DNA from: Variibacter gotjawalensis
GTDB lineage: Bacteria; Pseudomonadota; Alphaproteobacteria; Rhizobiales; Xanthobacteraceae
Direction of reading: 5' to 3'
DNA: 64,000 bases
Assembly (NCBI RefSeq): GCF_002355335.1
Contig: NZ_AP014946.1
Span: forward strand, 4,522,238 to 4,586,237
Part shown: piece after piece, positions 16,725 through 24,245 of the stretch
How the letters are laid out: every line of letters begins with the position of its first letter
How positions within the stretch are numbered: position 1 is the first letter of the stretch
Notes under the pieces: model-generated
Database searches by the model: none
What the model was told of the DNA's origin: nothing
The model's input: only the letters and a program-made list of their open reading frames with translations
Translations under genes and position numbers: made by a program

Positions 16725-17472
16725 GTGCAGCTCTCCTTACGAAAAGAAATCTCATCTTTTCGAGGGGGTGGCGCTGCTGCGCTGCGCTAGGATGCACGTG
16801 ATTGCGCCGCTATCAATACCCTGATCAGTTCATTGATTTTGTTGAATTTTTTTTGGCTCGGTATACCCAAGACGCCAACTCCGCGCGAATCCCTTATGCC
16901 GTTGAGGTTTGACGCCCGGCGAGGTCAATAAAATCGGGTTGGCCAACCGGACGGGAGCGCGATGTGTTCCTTCCCTCGCCATTGCATCAGCCGGAGCCTT
17001 CGCTTGCGCTCCCATCAAGCTCGGCTCGAATTCGCATCGGCCGTTTAATGCAACCTTCAGTGAATTCGCTCTCTGTCCGAAACTCTCGCGCTGTCGTTTG
17101 CCGGGGAATGATCCAGAAGCGGCGACATCCACGTTCGAAGCGCAGACTGCTTGTAAGACTTTTATGCTCAGAGAGCGCTGCTGAAAAGGATGAAAGACGT
17201 TCCCTGATGAGGGATACGATTTCCCTGTTTGATCTACTGTTTTTCCCTGTTTCGAACGATACCTAATGGCGCACAAGTCTCCACGGTCCAGCGGCTCCCA
17301 GCTCTATCGCGCGCCTCCCGGTTGAACCTTTTTCCGCGATTTCCCTGTTATTTTCCCTGATAGCAGGGAATTTTCAGCGTAGACTCGTTCGCTTCGAACG
17401 TGTGCACCACCAAGGACCTTAAGCACCTTGAGATTGTCCCCGTCGCCAATGATGATCTTGGCGGTTCGCGCC
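16725..17472. other. about 750 bp without a convincing gene, upstream of the phage block
   Basis: A 148-codon minus-strand frame (16830-17276) has low-complexity composition with no recognisable domain and runs through repeated CAGGGAA motifs, so I do not call it. The stretch must contain the promoter of the methyltransferase-terminase operon. It holds the cluster of TTCCCTG motifs listed separately. It looks like the other edge of the acquired block. Confidence 0.4.
17200..17370. repeat. cluster of TTCCCTG motifs
   Basis: TTCCCTG occurs at 17200, 17221, 17244, 17341 and 17353, and in inverse form (CAGGGAA) at 17364. The first three are spaced 21 and 23 bases, about two helical turns, and the last pair forms a hairpin (TTCCCTGATAGCAGGGAA). 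It may be a protein-binding array, or the edge of a degenerate mobile element. Confidence 0.5.
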
Positions 17473-18558
17473 TCATTGACCCAAACGCTTGAGTTCTTCG
17501 CGAGCTGCTGGCGGCGTGATGTCGCGATACTCGCAGATTTTTGAGGTCGCGGCCGTGAAGCGTTCCCGCGCTTCGGCGCGATTGCCACGCAGAAGGTGCC
17601 ACTGGCCGACGTAGAAATGTGCGTTGCATTTCGACGTGTAGTTTTCAGGCCCAGCATCCACCAAGACCTGCTCCGGTGTCTTGGTGCCGAGGAAAAGTTC
17701 AAAGATCAGCGGTGTGCGCTGCCACCGCTCCGCTTGCTCCCGCAGCAACGTCGCGTCGTCTTTTCCCATCCGGGCTTGCGCGATGTAGTGGAACGGCAAA
17801 GCCATCTCATTGCGGCGCGAGTATGGAGACTCGTCACTGACCGCCGAAAGGTCGGCAGCAGCCGCGGCAAAATCCGCGCGCATGAAATGCACGTAGCCGC
17901 GATTGGCCATGGCCTCCACAGCCGGGCTCGGGAATGCGTTCGGATCGGCAGCCGCGATCGCCTCTGTGTAGTTTGCGACAGCTTGCTCAAACGCGCCGAG
18001 ATCAACCAGCAACCGACCGCGATACCCGAACGCGCTGCTGAGCCGCGGGTTGAGCCGGATTGCCTCGGTGAAATCCGCGATAGCGCGCTCGCGATCGTCC
18101 TTGAACTTCCACAGCAGCGCGCGCTCGACGAGAAACTCGGCAGCCCCGCTGCCCGGAGTGATGCGAATGAGTTGATCGTAATCCGCGATAGCGAGATCGG
18201 TCTTGCCTTCTTCATGCAGCACGCGAGCGCGAAACCGATATGGACCTGGTGCGTCCGGATCGAGACGAACCGCTGCGTCGAGGTCTGCGAGCGCGCGCTG
18301 CGGCGACCGGTGAACCTCATAATGGACGATCGCGCGGTTCACGTAGGCAAGGACGCGGCTGTCGCGGGACTCTCGCTTCGCCTCGATGATCGCTGTGCAT
18401 TCCTTGATGCGCTGCGCGTGCGTGATCCGCGTTTCGCCCCAACATCCGCGCATGCGCGCGGAGCCCTGCGCATCGGCCTCTACGATCGGCATGACCGCCG
18501 CTGCGGCGGCCAGGGAAATGAGAAGAAAATAGGAGCGCGACATCTGCCGGTATCCCAT
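17473..18558 (-). CDS. periplasmic TPR-repeat protein
   Basis: 361 aa with an N-terminal signal peptide (SYFLLISLAAAAAVMPIVEADAQG, cleavage after ADA or AQG). The rest is a run of tetratricopeptide repeats: RALADLDAAVRLDPDAPGPYRFRA, DLAIADYDQLIRITPGSGAAEF, RAIADFTEAIRLNPRLSSAFGYRG, QAVANYTEAIAAADPNA, and a degenerate one near the end (HFYVGQWHLLRGNRAEARERF). TPR domains mediate protein contacts; partners are unknown. Four cysteines may pair in the periplasm. The ATG at 18543 (MSRSYFLL) is an equally likely start. Single gene, no obvious operon. Confidence 0.8.
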   Translation of the reverse strand: MGYRQMSRSYFLLISLAAAAAVMPIVEADAQGSARMRGCWGETRITHAQRIKECTAIIEAKRESRDSRVLAYVNRAIVHYEVHRSPQRALADLDAAVRLDPDAPGPYRFRARVLHEEGKTDLAIADYDQLIRITPGSGAAEFLVERALLWKFKDDRERAIADFTEAIRLNPRLSSAFGYRGRLLVDLGAFEQAVANYTEAIAAADPNAFPSPAVEAMANRGYVHFMRADFAAAAADLSAVSDESPYSRRNEMALPFHYIAQARMGKDDATLLREQAERWQRTPLIFELFLGTKTPEQVLVDAGPENYTSKCNAHFYVGQWHLLRGNRAEARERFTAATSKICEYRDITPPAAREELKRLGQ

Positions 18559-18661
18559 AGCTTATATCATAAGCTGCATCGGGACCTTGGATTTGACAAG
18601 CGGCTGCGCGCCCTATGGGGCGCGAAAAGGGTGGAGACCGGTTAGGGGCCATTCGCTGTGC

Positions 18662-18686
18662 GGAACCGATCAGCGCTTTGCGCGTT
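18662..18686 (+). promoter_or_regulatory. general-stress (EcfG-type) promoter, consensus match
   Basis: GGAAC at 18662-18666, 16 bases, CGTT at 18683-18686: an exact consensus match. A start near 18693 would place GGGGGA and the ATG at 18711 just downstream. Confidence 0.65.
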
Positions 18687-18710
18687 TAATGCGTCGGATT
18701 CGGGGGAACG

Positions 18711-18857
18711 ATGAACCGCAATTTCTTGTACATACTACTCGGCGCATTGCTCGTCGGCTCGGCCGTGCTTGGCTACTCGCTCTATCAGGAGCGCCAAAAA
18801 TCCGGCGTGAACATTTCGATCGGCGGCAAGGACGGGCTGAAGATCGAAGGCAAGTAG
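18711..18857 (+). CDS. 48-aa membrane-anchored small protein
   Basis: ATG with GGGGGA four bases upstream. MNRNFLYILLGALLVGSAVLG forms one membrane helix; it is followed by YSLYQERQKSG and a short hydrophilic tail (VNISIGGKDGLKIEGK) that would lie in the periplasm. Proteins of this pattern (MNR-x-FLY, GALLV, then a G-[KG]-x-GL-x-IE tail) recur in Hyphomicrobiales (remembered, not searched). It follows a perfect GGAAC-N16-CGTT promoter, so it is very likely a general-stress gene. Confidence 0.75.
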   Translation: MNRNFLYILLGALLVGSAVLGYSLYQERQKSGVNISIGGKDGLKIEGK

Positions 18858-18985
18858 CCACGGCTCGCAGTCCTTGCGCATGAGCACCGAACACAGAACT
18901 CGACCTGACATTCGATCAACCGTGATCCACCATGTGGGCCTCTGCAGCCCATTGGGCCGTCTTGATCATCAGAGCCTGACAGGCG

Positions 18986-20536
18986 TCACGCCGTCCGCGT
19001 GAACGTCCCCTGCCCGGTGATGTTCAGATTCTCCACCGTCACCGTCTCGGCGCGTTGGCTCGCGCCGATACGGAACGTCACGGCGCTGAGCCCGTACGCA
19101 TTCTCGCCGGTCGGCTGATACGCAAAGACGTCGCGATTGTAATGGCGAAGCGCGAAACGTTTGAGCTTCGGGCCGAGCAGCAACTCCAAGCCGCTGCCGG
19201 TCGGCTCGATCCGCAGCGGCCCGTAGAGGTCGCTCGAGTAGTTGCCGAGGTAAGCGCTGGTCGCCAGCGCCGCTGTCGGCGCGGCGGGCGGCTTCGTGTA
19301 ATCGACCGTCGTGCCGTAGTCGGGCGTCGAGATCGCCTTCATCCCGGCAGCCGCGATGGCGAACCAATCCTTCTCGATCTTTCCGGCAATCGCGAGATCG
19401 AGGAAACTCAGGCAAATCGCTTCCGGCAGTCCCACGGGCGCCGTGTTGCTGAGCACGATGATCCCGAGCCGTTGCTGCGGCATGAGATTGACGCAGGTCG
19501 CAGCGCCTGAAGCGAACGCGCCCGAATGGCTGCAGCGAATACCGCGCTCCTCGTAGTTCACGTTCCAGCCGAGACCGTAGAACCCCGCGCGATCGCTGCT
19601 CGGATTTGCCGCGTGCGAACTCACCATCGCGGGCCGATGTGTCTCGTCGAGCGCACCGGTCTTGATGATCTCGCGGCCTTCAAGAACACCGCGCCCGAGC
19701 TGCAAGCGCATCCACTGCGCCATATCGCGCGCCGTCGAGCAGACACCGCCGGCCGGCGACTGCGCATCCGGCTCGCGCACATATTTCGCTACCCACGCGT
19801 TGCCGTCTTTGACGTGGCCGACAGCGCGATTGGTCGCGGCCTTATAATCCGCGAAACGCGAACTCGTGCTGCGCATGCCGAGCGGCACGTAAAGCTTCTC
19901 GGCCGAAACATCCTCCCACGACTTTCCGGCAGCCAACGCAGCCGCTTGCGCACCCGCCGTCAAACCGAAATTCGTGTAATCATATTTCGAACGGAAGCTG
20001 GAAAACGGCTTCACGTAGCGCAGCCGATACAGAACCTCGGTGCGGTCGCAGCCGAGATCCTCGAGCAGATCGCCGGCGTGATCCGGAAGTCCGCTGCGAT
20101 GACAGAACATATCGCGCAGCGTGACTTCTTTCGTTACCCAGGCCTCATGCATCGCGAAGGCCGGAAAATGCTGTACGATCGGATCGTCCCAGCCGACAAC
20201 GCCTTCGCCGACCAAAGCCGCCACGACGCTCGACGCCACCGGCTTCGACACCGAGGCGAGTTGGAAGACTGTGTCGCCGTCGACAGTTTCCGGTCTGCCG
20301 GCTTGGCGAACGCCGTAACCCTTAGTCACCAACACCTTATCGTCGTGAACGATCGCGACCGACAATCCCGGCACGCCGGAATTCTTCATTGCGTCAGCGA
20401 TCAATGGATCGAGGCTTGCGACCGCTGCCGCGACTTTATCTGGAGCGATCGCAGCAGCGCCTTGCGCCCGCGCCACGGCCGGAAGCGCCAGGCCTAGTCC
20501 AACTGCGCCGAGCGCAGAACGCCGCGACAGAGTCAT
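18986..20536 (-). CDS. beta-lactamase-fold serine hydrolase, exported
   Basis: 516 aa. N-terminal Tat-like signal (SRRSALGAVGLGLALPAVARAQ). The serine beta-lactamase/esterase domain has the S-x-x-K motif in LASVSKPVASS (nucleophile Ser), Y-x-N in YDYTNFGL and the third motif HSGAF. A C-terminal beta-rich domain (about 420-510, YLGNYSSDLYGPLRIEPTG) is of the DUF3471 type. Such class C-like enzymes act as D-aminopeptidases, esterases or penicillin-binding-like proteins in the periplasm; true beta-lactamase activity is not implied. Length is typical for the two-domain form. It stands next to a small cysteine-containing secreted protein. Confidence 0.85.
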   Translation of the reverse strand: MTLSRRSALGAVGLGLALPAVARAQGAAAIAPDKVAAAVASLDPLIADAMKNSGVPGLSVAIVHDDKVLVTKGYGVRQAGRPETVDGDTVFQLASVSKPVASSVVAALVGEGVVGWDDPIVQHFPAFAMHEAWVTKEVTLRDMFCHRSGLPDHAGDLLEDLGCDRTEVLYRLRYVKPFSSFRSKYDYTNFGLTAGAQAAALAAGKSWEDVSAEKLYVPLGMRSTSSRFADYKAATNRAVGHVKDGNAWVAKYVREPDAQSPAGGVCSTARDMAQWMRLQLGRGVLEGREIIKTGALDETHRPAMVSSHAANPSSDRAGFYGLGWNVNYEERGIRCSHSGAFASGAATCVNLMPQQRLGIIVLSNTAPVGLPEAICLSFLDLAIAGKIEKDWFAIAAAGMKAISTPDYGTTVDYTKPPAAPTAALATSAYLGNYSSDLYGPLRIEPTGSGLELLLGPKLKRFALRHYNRDVFAYQPTGENAYGLSAVTFRIGASQRAETVTVENLNITGQGTFTRTA

Positions 20537-20552
20537 CGTCGTGCTCTTGAGG

Positions 20553-20867
20553 TTAGTGCGGGCCCCGCCCGGAGGTCGCCGAACGCGGCGGCTCCTTCGT
20601 GCGCTTCACCGCCTTCGTTGGTTTGCCCTGCATCACCGAACGACAATCTGGGCTGAGCTGCGCCATCGATCTGCGCAGGCAGCTCACGATCTCCGGTTCA
20701 TTCGGAATCGCACTGAGGCAGAGCCGAAACACATCCGGCGTGCACGCCTTCTGCTCGTCCTGGCTTCCGCGATCCTGCAACCGCTGTGCCTGCGCCGCAG
20801 AGACGCCGACGACGAGACCGGCGGCAAGCGCCAGAAAACTCAACCTGATGTGCTTCATGGTTTTCAT
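20553..20867 (-). CDS. small secreted cysteine-containing protein
   Basis: About 104 aa from the ATG at 20867 (MKTMKHIRLSFLALAAGLVVGVSAAQAQ): a signal peptide cleaved after AQA. The mature part has four cysteines in a C-x-x-D-[VI]-x-[RK]-x-C spacing (ACTPDVFRLC and SCLRRSMAQLSPDC), typical of cysteine-rich-repeat secreted proteins of Hyphomicrobiales, then a basic Lys/Arg/Pro/Thr-rich tail. Two disulfides are likely. Function unknown. A longer in-frame start at 20903 would hide the signal peptide. Confidence 0.7.
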   Translation of the reverse strand: MKTMKHIRLSFLALAAGLVVGVSAAQAQRLQDRGSQDEQKACTPDVFRLCLSAIPNEPEIVSCLRRSMAQLSPDCRSVMQGKPTKAVKRTKEPPRSATSGRGPH

Positions 20868-21010
20868 TCTAAGCTGTTGAGCAGGACCGCCGGCATGGCA
20901 CAAGATCGCCGCAGCGATGTCCAGCCCGTTTTAGGAATGTCAGATGAAGGCTTCCTTGACGGCAAAGTTCTGATTGCCATCTCGATGTTGACGCTCGGCG
21001 CGGCGTAGCG

Positions 21011-21934
21011 TCACAGCACGGCCAGCAGCACATAAATCGTCACCAGCGACATCAGCATCGTCACGATCACGGTCGGCGCCGATGATTCGGCGAGGCCCTC
21101 GCTGCGGTGCGCGAGAAGGAAAGCATTCGCGCCGGTCGGCATGCCGGCCGTGAGGATCGCGACCGCGAGCGACGCTTTCGGCATCCCGGCCAGCGTGCCG
21201 AAGCCCCACACCGCCGCCGGTAGCGCGAACAACTTCAGCACGCTCCCCGCCAGTGTTTCCATCGTGAACGAGCGGAAGCTGAACGGAGGCAAGCTGGCGC
21301 CGAGGCTGATGAGCGCGAGCGGCGTCGCCGCCGTTCCGAGGAAACGCAGCGTATCGCGGATCGGGATCGGCACAGGCAATTCCACCGCGCGCCAGAAGAA
21401 GGCGAGAAAGATCGAAAGGATCACCGGGTTCTTGATGATGCCCTCGCCGATCGTGCGAAACAGCGACATCACGCTCTGGCTCTTACCCGAGCGCCCGGCG
21501 TCGATCTCGATCAACACGCCCGCGAAGGTCAGCAGCACTGCCGAATGCAGCGCGATGATCGTCAGCAATGGCGGCAACGCCTCCGCGCCGTACGCCGCGA
21601 CGACGATAGGAATGCCCATCATCACGGTGTTGCCGTAGGTCGAATTGAGACCGAGCATCGCGGCTCTCGACAGCGATAGCTTGATGAACCGCGCGATGAC
21701 CAGCGCGATCGCGAACACCACCAGGCACGCAGCGAAATAAATCAACGTTACGCCGACGACTTCGATGCGTGGCGCCTGCGTGATCGCCGTGAACAGCATC
21801 GACGGCATCAGCAAACGGAACACGAGCTCGCGAAGCCCGCGCGTCGCCTGCGGGTCGGAGAGAAACGTCCGCTTCGCGACCCAGCCCAGAATGATGAGAA
21901 CGAAGACCGGCAGGACGATATTGAGAATGGCCAT
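21011..21934 (-). CDS. AEC-family transporter
   Basis: 307-aa integral membrane protein with about ten hydrophobic segments in two inverted halves, matching the auxin efflux carrier (AEC) family. Recognisable are the N-terminal VLPVFVLIILGWVAKR, NSTYGNTVMMGIPI in the middle and the C-terminal AGMPTGANAFLLAHR. Bacterial members export or import small organic acids such as malate or malonate. No substrate can be assigned. The final gene of its strand before a 450-bp region with regulatory hairpins. Confidence 0.85.
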   Translation of the reverse strand: MAILNIVLPVFVLIILGWVAKRTFLSDPQATRGLRELVFRLLMPSMLFTAITQAPRIEVVGVTLIYFAACLVVFAIALVIARFIKLSLSRAAMLGLNSTYGNTVMMGIPIVVAAYGAEALPPLLTIIALHSAVLLTFAGVLIEIDAGRSGKSQSVMSLFRTIGEGIIKNPVILSIFLAFFWRAVELPVPIPIRDTLRFLGTAATPLALISLGASLPPFSFRSFTMETLAGSVLKLFALPAAVWGFGTLAGMPKASLAVAILTAGMPTGANAFLLAHRSEGLAESSAPTVIVTMLMSLVTIYVLLAVL

Positions 21935-22127
21935 GCGCGATATTGGCCCGCGCCCGGCTCAAAAGCCATCCGAACAATCCGCACAACATCGATCGCGCAA
22001 GAGAAACTTCCCGCTCCCGGTATCAAGCAGCATCGAATTTTCGCGATCGACGAGGCCCCGCAGTGCGCATCCTCTTTTCTTCGCGGCGAACATTGACCGA
22101 CGGATTTGCGCCCGTCCTAATGCGTCC

Positions 22128-22146
22128 GTTCGATCATGAATCGAAC
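22128..22146. promoter_or_regulatory. inverted repeat GTTCGAT-ATCGAAC
   Basis: Seven-base perfect arms around CATGA. It lies about 100 bp before the Cys-rich short ORF and could be an operator for a dimeric regulator. No further copies were noted. Confidence 0.4.
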
Positions 22147-22195
22147 CGCGGGTTTTGATGAAGCAGCTTGCACCGCGTCAAATAATGCTAAAGCG

Positions 22196-22214
22196 CCACG
22201 AAGCATTTTCGTGG
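22196..22214 (+). promoter_or_regulatory. hairpin upstream of the Cys-rich short ORF
   Basis: CCACGAA pairs with TTCGTGG around GCATT, followed by TTTCTCTT. It resembles a terminator or attenuator stem and ends 27 bases before the ATG at 22242. Confidence 0.4.
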
Positions 22215-22241
22215 TTTCTCTTGATCCGAAGGAACACGACG

Positions 22242-22322
22242 ATGCGTCATTTCGATCTCCGAACCTCCGACAACTTCTCCCGCCGCACGGCTCTGCCGCC
22301 GTGTTGCTGTCGCTGCTGCTGA
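22242..22322 (+). CDS. 26-codon ORF ending PPCCCRCC, possible leader peptide
   Basis: ATG preceded by AAGGAAC at good spacing. The frame reads MRHFDLRTSDNF, continues to SRRTALPP and ends CCCRCC followed by TGA: five cysteines in the last six codons. Terminal runs of one amino acid codon are typical of attenuation leaders; Cys-codon leaders are known upstream of sulfur genes in mycobacteria. It lies 60 bp before a 70-aa gene and about 650 bp before a DecR-like Lrp gene. The CRC core also ends the short ORF in front of the sulfonate operon (37450-37500). The run of TGC/CTG triplets could be chance. Confidence 0.45.
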   Translation: MRHFDLRTSDNFSRRTALPPCCCRCC

Positions 22323-22382
22323 ACCGCCCAAATTCCGCAACACGTCATCAATGCGCCGGCTCGCGTCGGCGGGAGATTTGTC

Positions 22383-22595
22383 ATGTCCAATTCCTACATC
22401 ATCGAAGTTGGCTCGCGCGCTGCCGGTCTCGTCGTGCGCAACGGCGCCAGCTTTCGCTTCTTCGCGGCGACACACGAATTTCAGTCTCTCGAAGGCGCAG
22501 AGTTTCGCACCGTGCGCGCAGCCGAGGCTGCAGCCAGAGAGCTGACACACCGCCGTAACAACAAGCGTGTAGCGTCTACCAAGATCGCTGCATAA
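22383..22595 (+). CDS. hypothetical protein, 70 aa
   Basis: ATG with GGGAG seven bases upstream. Begins MSNSYIIEVGSRAAGLVVRNG, then SFRFFAATHEFQSLEG and a basic helical end (RTVRAAEAAARELTHRRNN). The alternating N-terminus suggests a small beta-sheet followed by a helix. No membrane segment or cysteine. It is followed 69 bp later by the 70-aa SHDG-motif gene and preceded by the Cys-rich short ORF. Function unknown. Confidence 0.6.
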   Translation: MSNSYIIEVGSRAAGLVVRNGASFRFFAATHEFQSLEGAEFRTVRAAEAAARELTHRRNNKRVASTKIAA

Positions 22596-22664
22596 GTATC
22601 GTGCGGCTCCGTGGAACCAAATCCGCATTCCGCACGTTGTCTGGCGATGGGAGCTGAGCGCCAC

Positions 22665-22877
22665 ATGCAGACATACGTCATTGTAAGCCACGACGGTGTC
22701 GGTCTCGTTTCCACATCTCTGAAAGCAAAAGACGATGCGACGGCTCTCGCGATGGTGAGCCGCTTTATCGGCGACTCGGTCATCGAGGTCAGCACGGACA
22801 ACCGCATCCTCCTTGGCAAGCGTTCCCTCCTCCGCGCCACGCCAAAGCTGAGCGCCGCCGAAACGATCGCGGCCTAA
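22665..22877 (+). CDS. small SHDG-motif protein, 70 aa
   Basis: I start at the ATG at 22665 because GGGAG lies upstream and because MQTYVIVSHDG aligns with the start of the paralogous domain in the 5595-5825 product. Shared are SHDG, the V[ST]T strand, DA-x-A in the helix (KDDATALAMVSRF) and IEVSTDNRI. A C-terminal basic tail (GKRSLLRATPKLSAAE) is its own. It sits 96 bp before the Lrp-type regulator on the same strand. Function unknown. Confidence 0.6.
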   Translation: MQTYVIVSHDGVGLVSTSLKAKDDATALAMVSRFIGDSVIEVSTDNRILLGKRSLLRATPKLSAAETIAA

Positions 22878-22934
22878 ATCTCATCAGCTCACACCGAAGT
22901 CTGTGCTCGTAATTTAGAGTTGGCAAATCCGTTT

Positions 22935-22952
22935 CGTTCGTTATAAAGAACG
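22935..22952. promoter_or_regulatory. palindrome CGTTCGTTATAAAGAACG, probable Lrp operator
   Basis: An 18-bp imperfect palindrome (CGTTC with GAACG) 20 bp before the Lrp-family ATG, where autoregulation sites of this family usually lie. A near copy occurs just after the gene (23486-23503), matching at 15 of 18 positions. Confidence 0.55.
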
Positions 22953-22972
22953 AGCCCGCAAATGGAGCCATC

Positions 22973-23482
22973 ATGAGCGACAAGCTGGACATCGATCAGA
23001 TCGATCGGAAAATTCTCGACGTTCTTCAACGCGACACCAACCAATCGATTGCCGATATCGGCTCGAAGGTCGGGTTGTCGCAGACGCCGTGCTGGAAGCG
23101 TATACAGCGCCTCGAGCGGCTCGGCATCATTCAGAAGCGCGTCGCGCTGCTGGATGCGAGCAAGCTGGACTTGAGCGTGACCGCCTTCGTCACCATCAGC
23201 GTCGGCGATCATTCAGAGCCTGCGCTGCAGCGGTTTCGGACCGAAGCATCACGCTTTCCCGAGGTTCTTGATATCCATCGCATGGCCGGCGAGCACGACT
23301 ATATTCTGCGCGTCGTCCTTCCCACCGTGAATGCCTACGACACCTTCTACCGCAAGCTGATCGACACGGTCTCTGTGCCGCTCAAGAAGGTAACGTCGCA
23401 TTTCGCAATCGAGTCCGTGAAGGCGACGACCGCGCTGCCGATCATAGCCGCACCGGAGAGAAGGCTCGAAGCCGCCGAATAA
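22973..23482 (+). CDS. Lrp/AsnC-family regulator, DecR-like
   Basis: 169 aa. N-terminal winged helix-turn-helix (about 5-65, LDIDQIDRKILDVLQRD, IGSKVGLSQTPCWKRIQRLE) and C-terminal RAM ligand domain (about 75-150, VTAFVTISV, FPEVLDIHRMAGEHDYILRV). The TPCWKR core and VLDIHRMAGEHDY resemble DecR/YbaO of E. coli, the cysteine-responsive activator of cysteine detoxification, more than Lrp or AsnC; this is judged by eye. Members bind DNA as octamers or dimers and sense amino acids. The palindrome at 22935 suggests autoregulation. Confidence 0.85.
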   Translation: MSDKLDIDQIDRKILDVLQRDTNQSIADIGSKVGLSQTPCWKRIQRLERLGIIQKRVALLDASKLDLSVTAFVTISVGDHSEPALQRFRTEASRFPEVLDIHRMAGEHDYILRVVLPTVNAYDTFYRKLIDTVSVPLKKVTSHFAIESVKATTALPIIAAPERRLEAAE

Positions 23483-23485
23483 CAT

Positions 23486-23503
23486 CGTTCTTTATGAAGA
23501 ACA
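23486..23503. promoter_or_regulatory. second palindrome CGTTCTTTATGAAGAACA
   Basis: GTTCTT and AAGAAC form perfect arms around TATG. It begins 4 bp after the Lrp stop, between convergent genes, so it is not an obvious promoter site. It may form a repression loop or nucleoprotein structure together with 22935-22952. Confidence 0.45.
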
Positions 23504-23597
23504 TATTTTTCACGCTGAGCCGCTCTCGCAGAGCGCTGTTGCTGCCGGATTGATCCTCCGCAGCAAAACTCAATCGCCGCCCCGCCGCATCCGGCGA

Positions 23598-24245
23598 TCA
23601 ATACATACCACGCCGGGCCATCTCGGCGCCTTGCCGGTCGCTCTCCTCGACGGTCAGGCCCTCACAGTGATCGACCAGCATCGCGCCGTAGCTCGGCAGA
23701 TCGTCGCGGTTGATGAAGTGAGCCGGATCCCACAGCTTCGCGCGGTTGATCGACTTTGCGCAGTGCAGATAGGCCTCCAGCACCTCGATCAATAGCCCGA
23801 TGCGCGGCGCGCGGCCCTGCACGGCCGACCCCTCCAGCAAAGCCGCATCATTGGTGACGCGGGCTTTGCCGTTGATGCGCAGCGTCTCCGCCATGCCCGG
23901 CACAACGAACAACAGACCGACCATGCCGTTCTCGAAGATGTTGTCGTAGCTGTCGAAGCGATTGTTGCCGATACGATCCGGCAGGAGGATGTGGCGATCG
24001 TCGAGCACGCGCACGAACCCCGCCGGGTCGCCGCGCGGCGAAACATCAGCGCCGTTCGCCCCATGCGTTCCGACGAGACAAAATGTCGACCGCGCCAGGA
24101 TCGCACGGCAGTGCTTGTCGAGCCGCTTGATCACCTTATCGGTCGCGCGCGACATGGCGGGCGGATGCATCGCCCGCACCTCGTCGATCGAGGTGAGATA
24201 GCTCACCGCCGCAGGATCGAATCCACCCGCCAGTCCGTCGCTCAT
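23598..24245 (-). CDS. PPOX-fold FMN-binding protein (pyridoxamine oxidase family)
   Basis: 215 aa. It matches the pyridoxamine 5'-phosphate oxidase-like subfamily by length and by CLVGTHGANGADVSPRGDPAGFVRVLDDRHILLPDRIGNNR, then FDSYDNIFENGMVGLLFVVPGMAETLRINGKARV. Members bind FMN or F420/heme and reduce small molecules; the true substrate is unknown. The start codon overlaps the stop of the TRAP binding-protein gene (ATGA), so they are cotranscribed. Confidence 0.8.
   Translation of the reverse strand: MSDGLAGGFDPAAVSYLTSIDEVRAMHPPAMSRATDKVIKRLDKHCRAILARSTFCLVGTHGANGADVSPRGDPAGFVRVLDDRHILLPDRIGNNRFDSYDNIFENGMVGLLFVVPGMAETLRINGKARVTNDAALLEGSAVQGRAPRIGLLIEVLEAYLHCAKSINRAKLWDPAHFINRDDLPSYGAMLVDHCEGLTVEESDRQGAEMARRGMY

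Noticed and set aside
16830..17276. A 148-codon minus-strand frame upstream of the methyltransferase operon
   Set aside because: No domain; its composition follows the CAGGGAA repeats rather than a protein.
20541..21008. A 155-codon plus-strand frame beside the secreted cysteine protein
   Set aside because: Arg-rich shadow of the minus-strand gene, which has a proper signal peptide.
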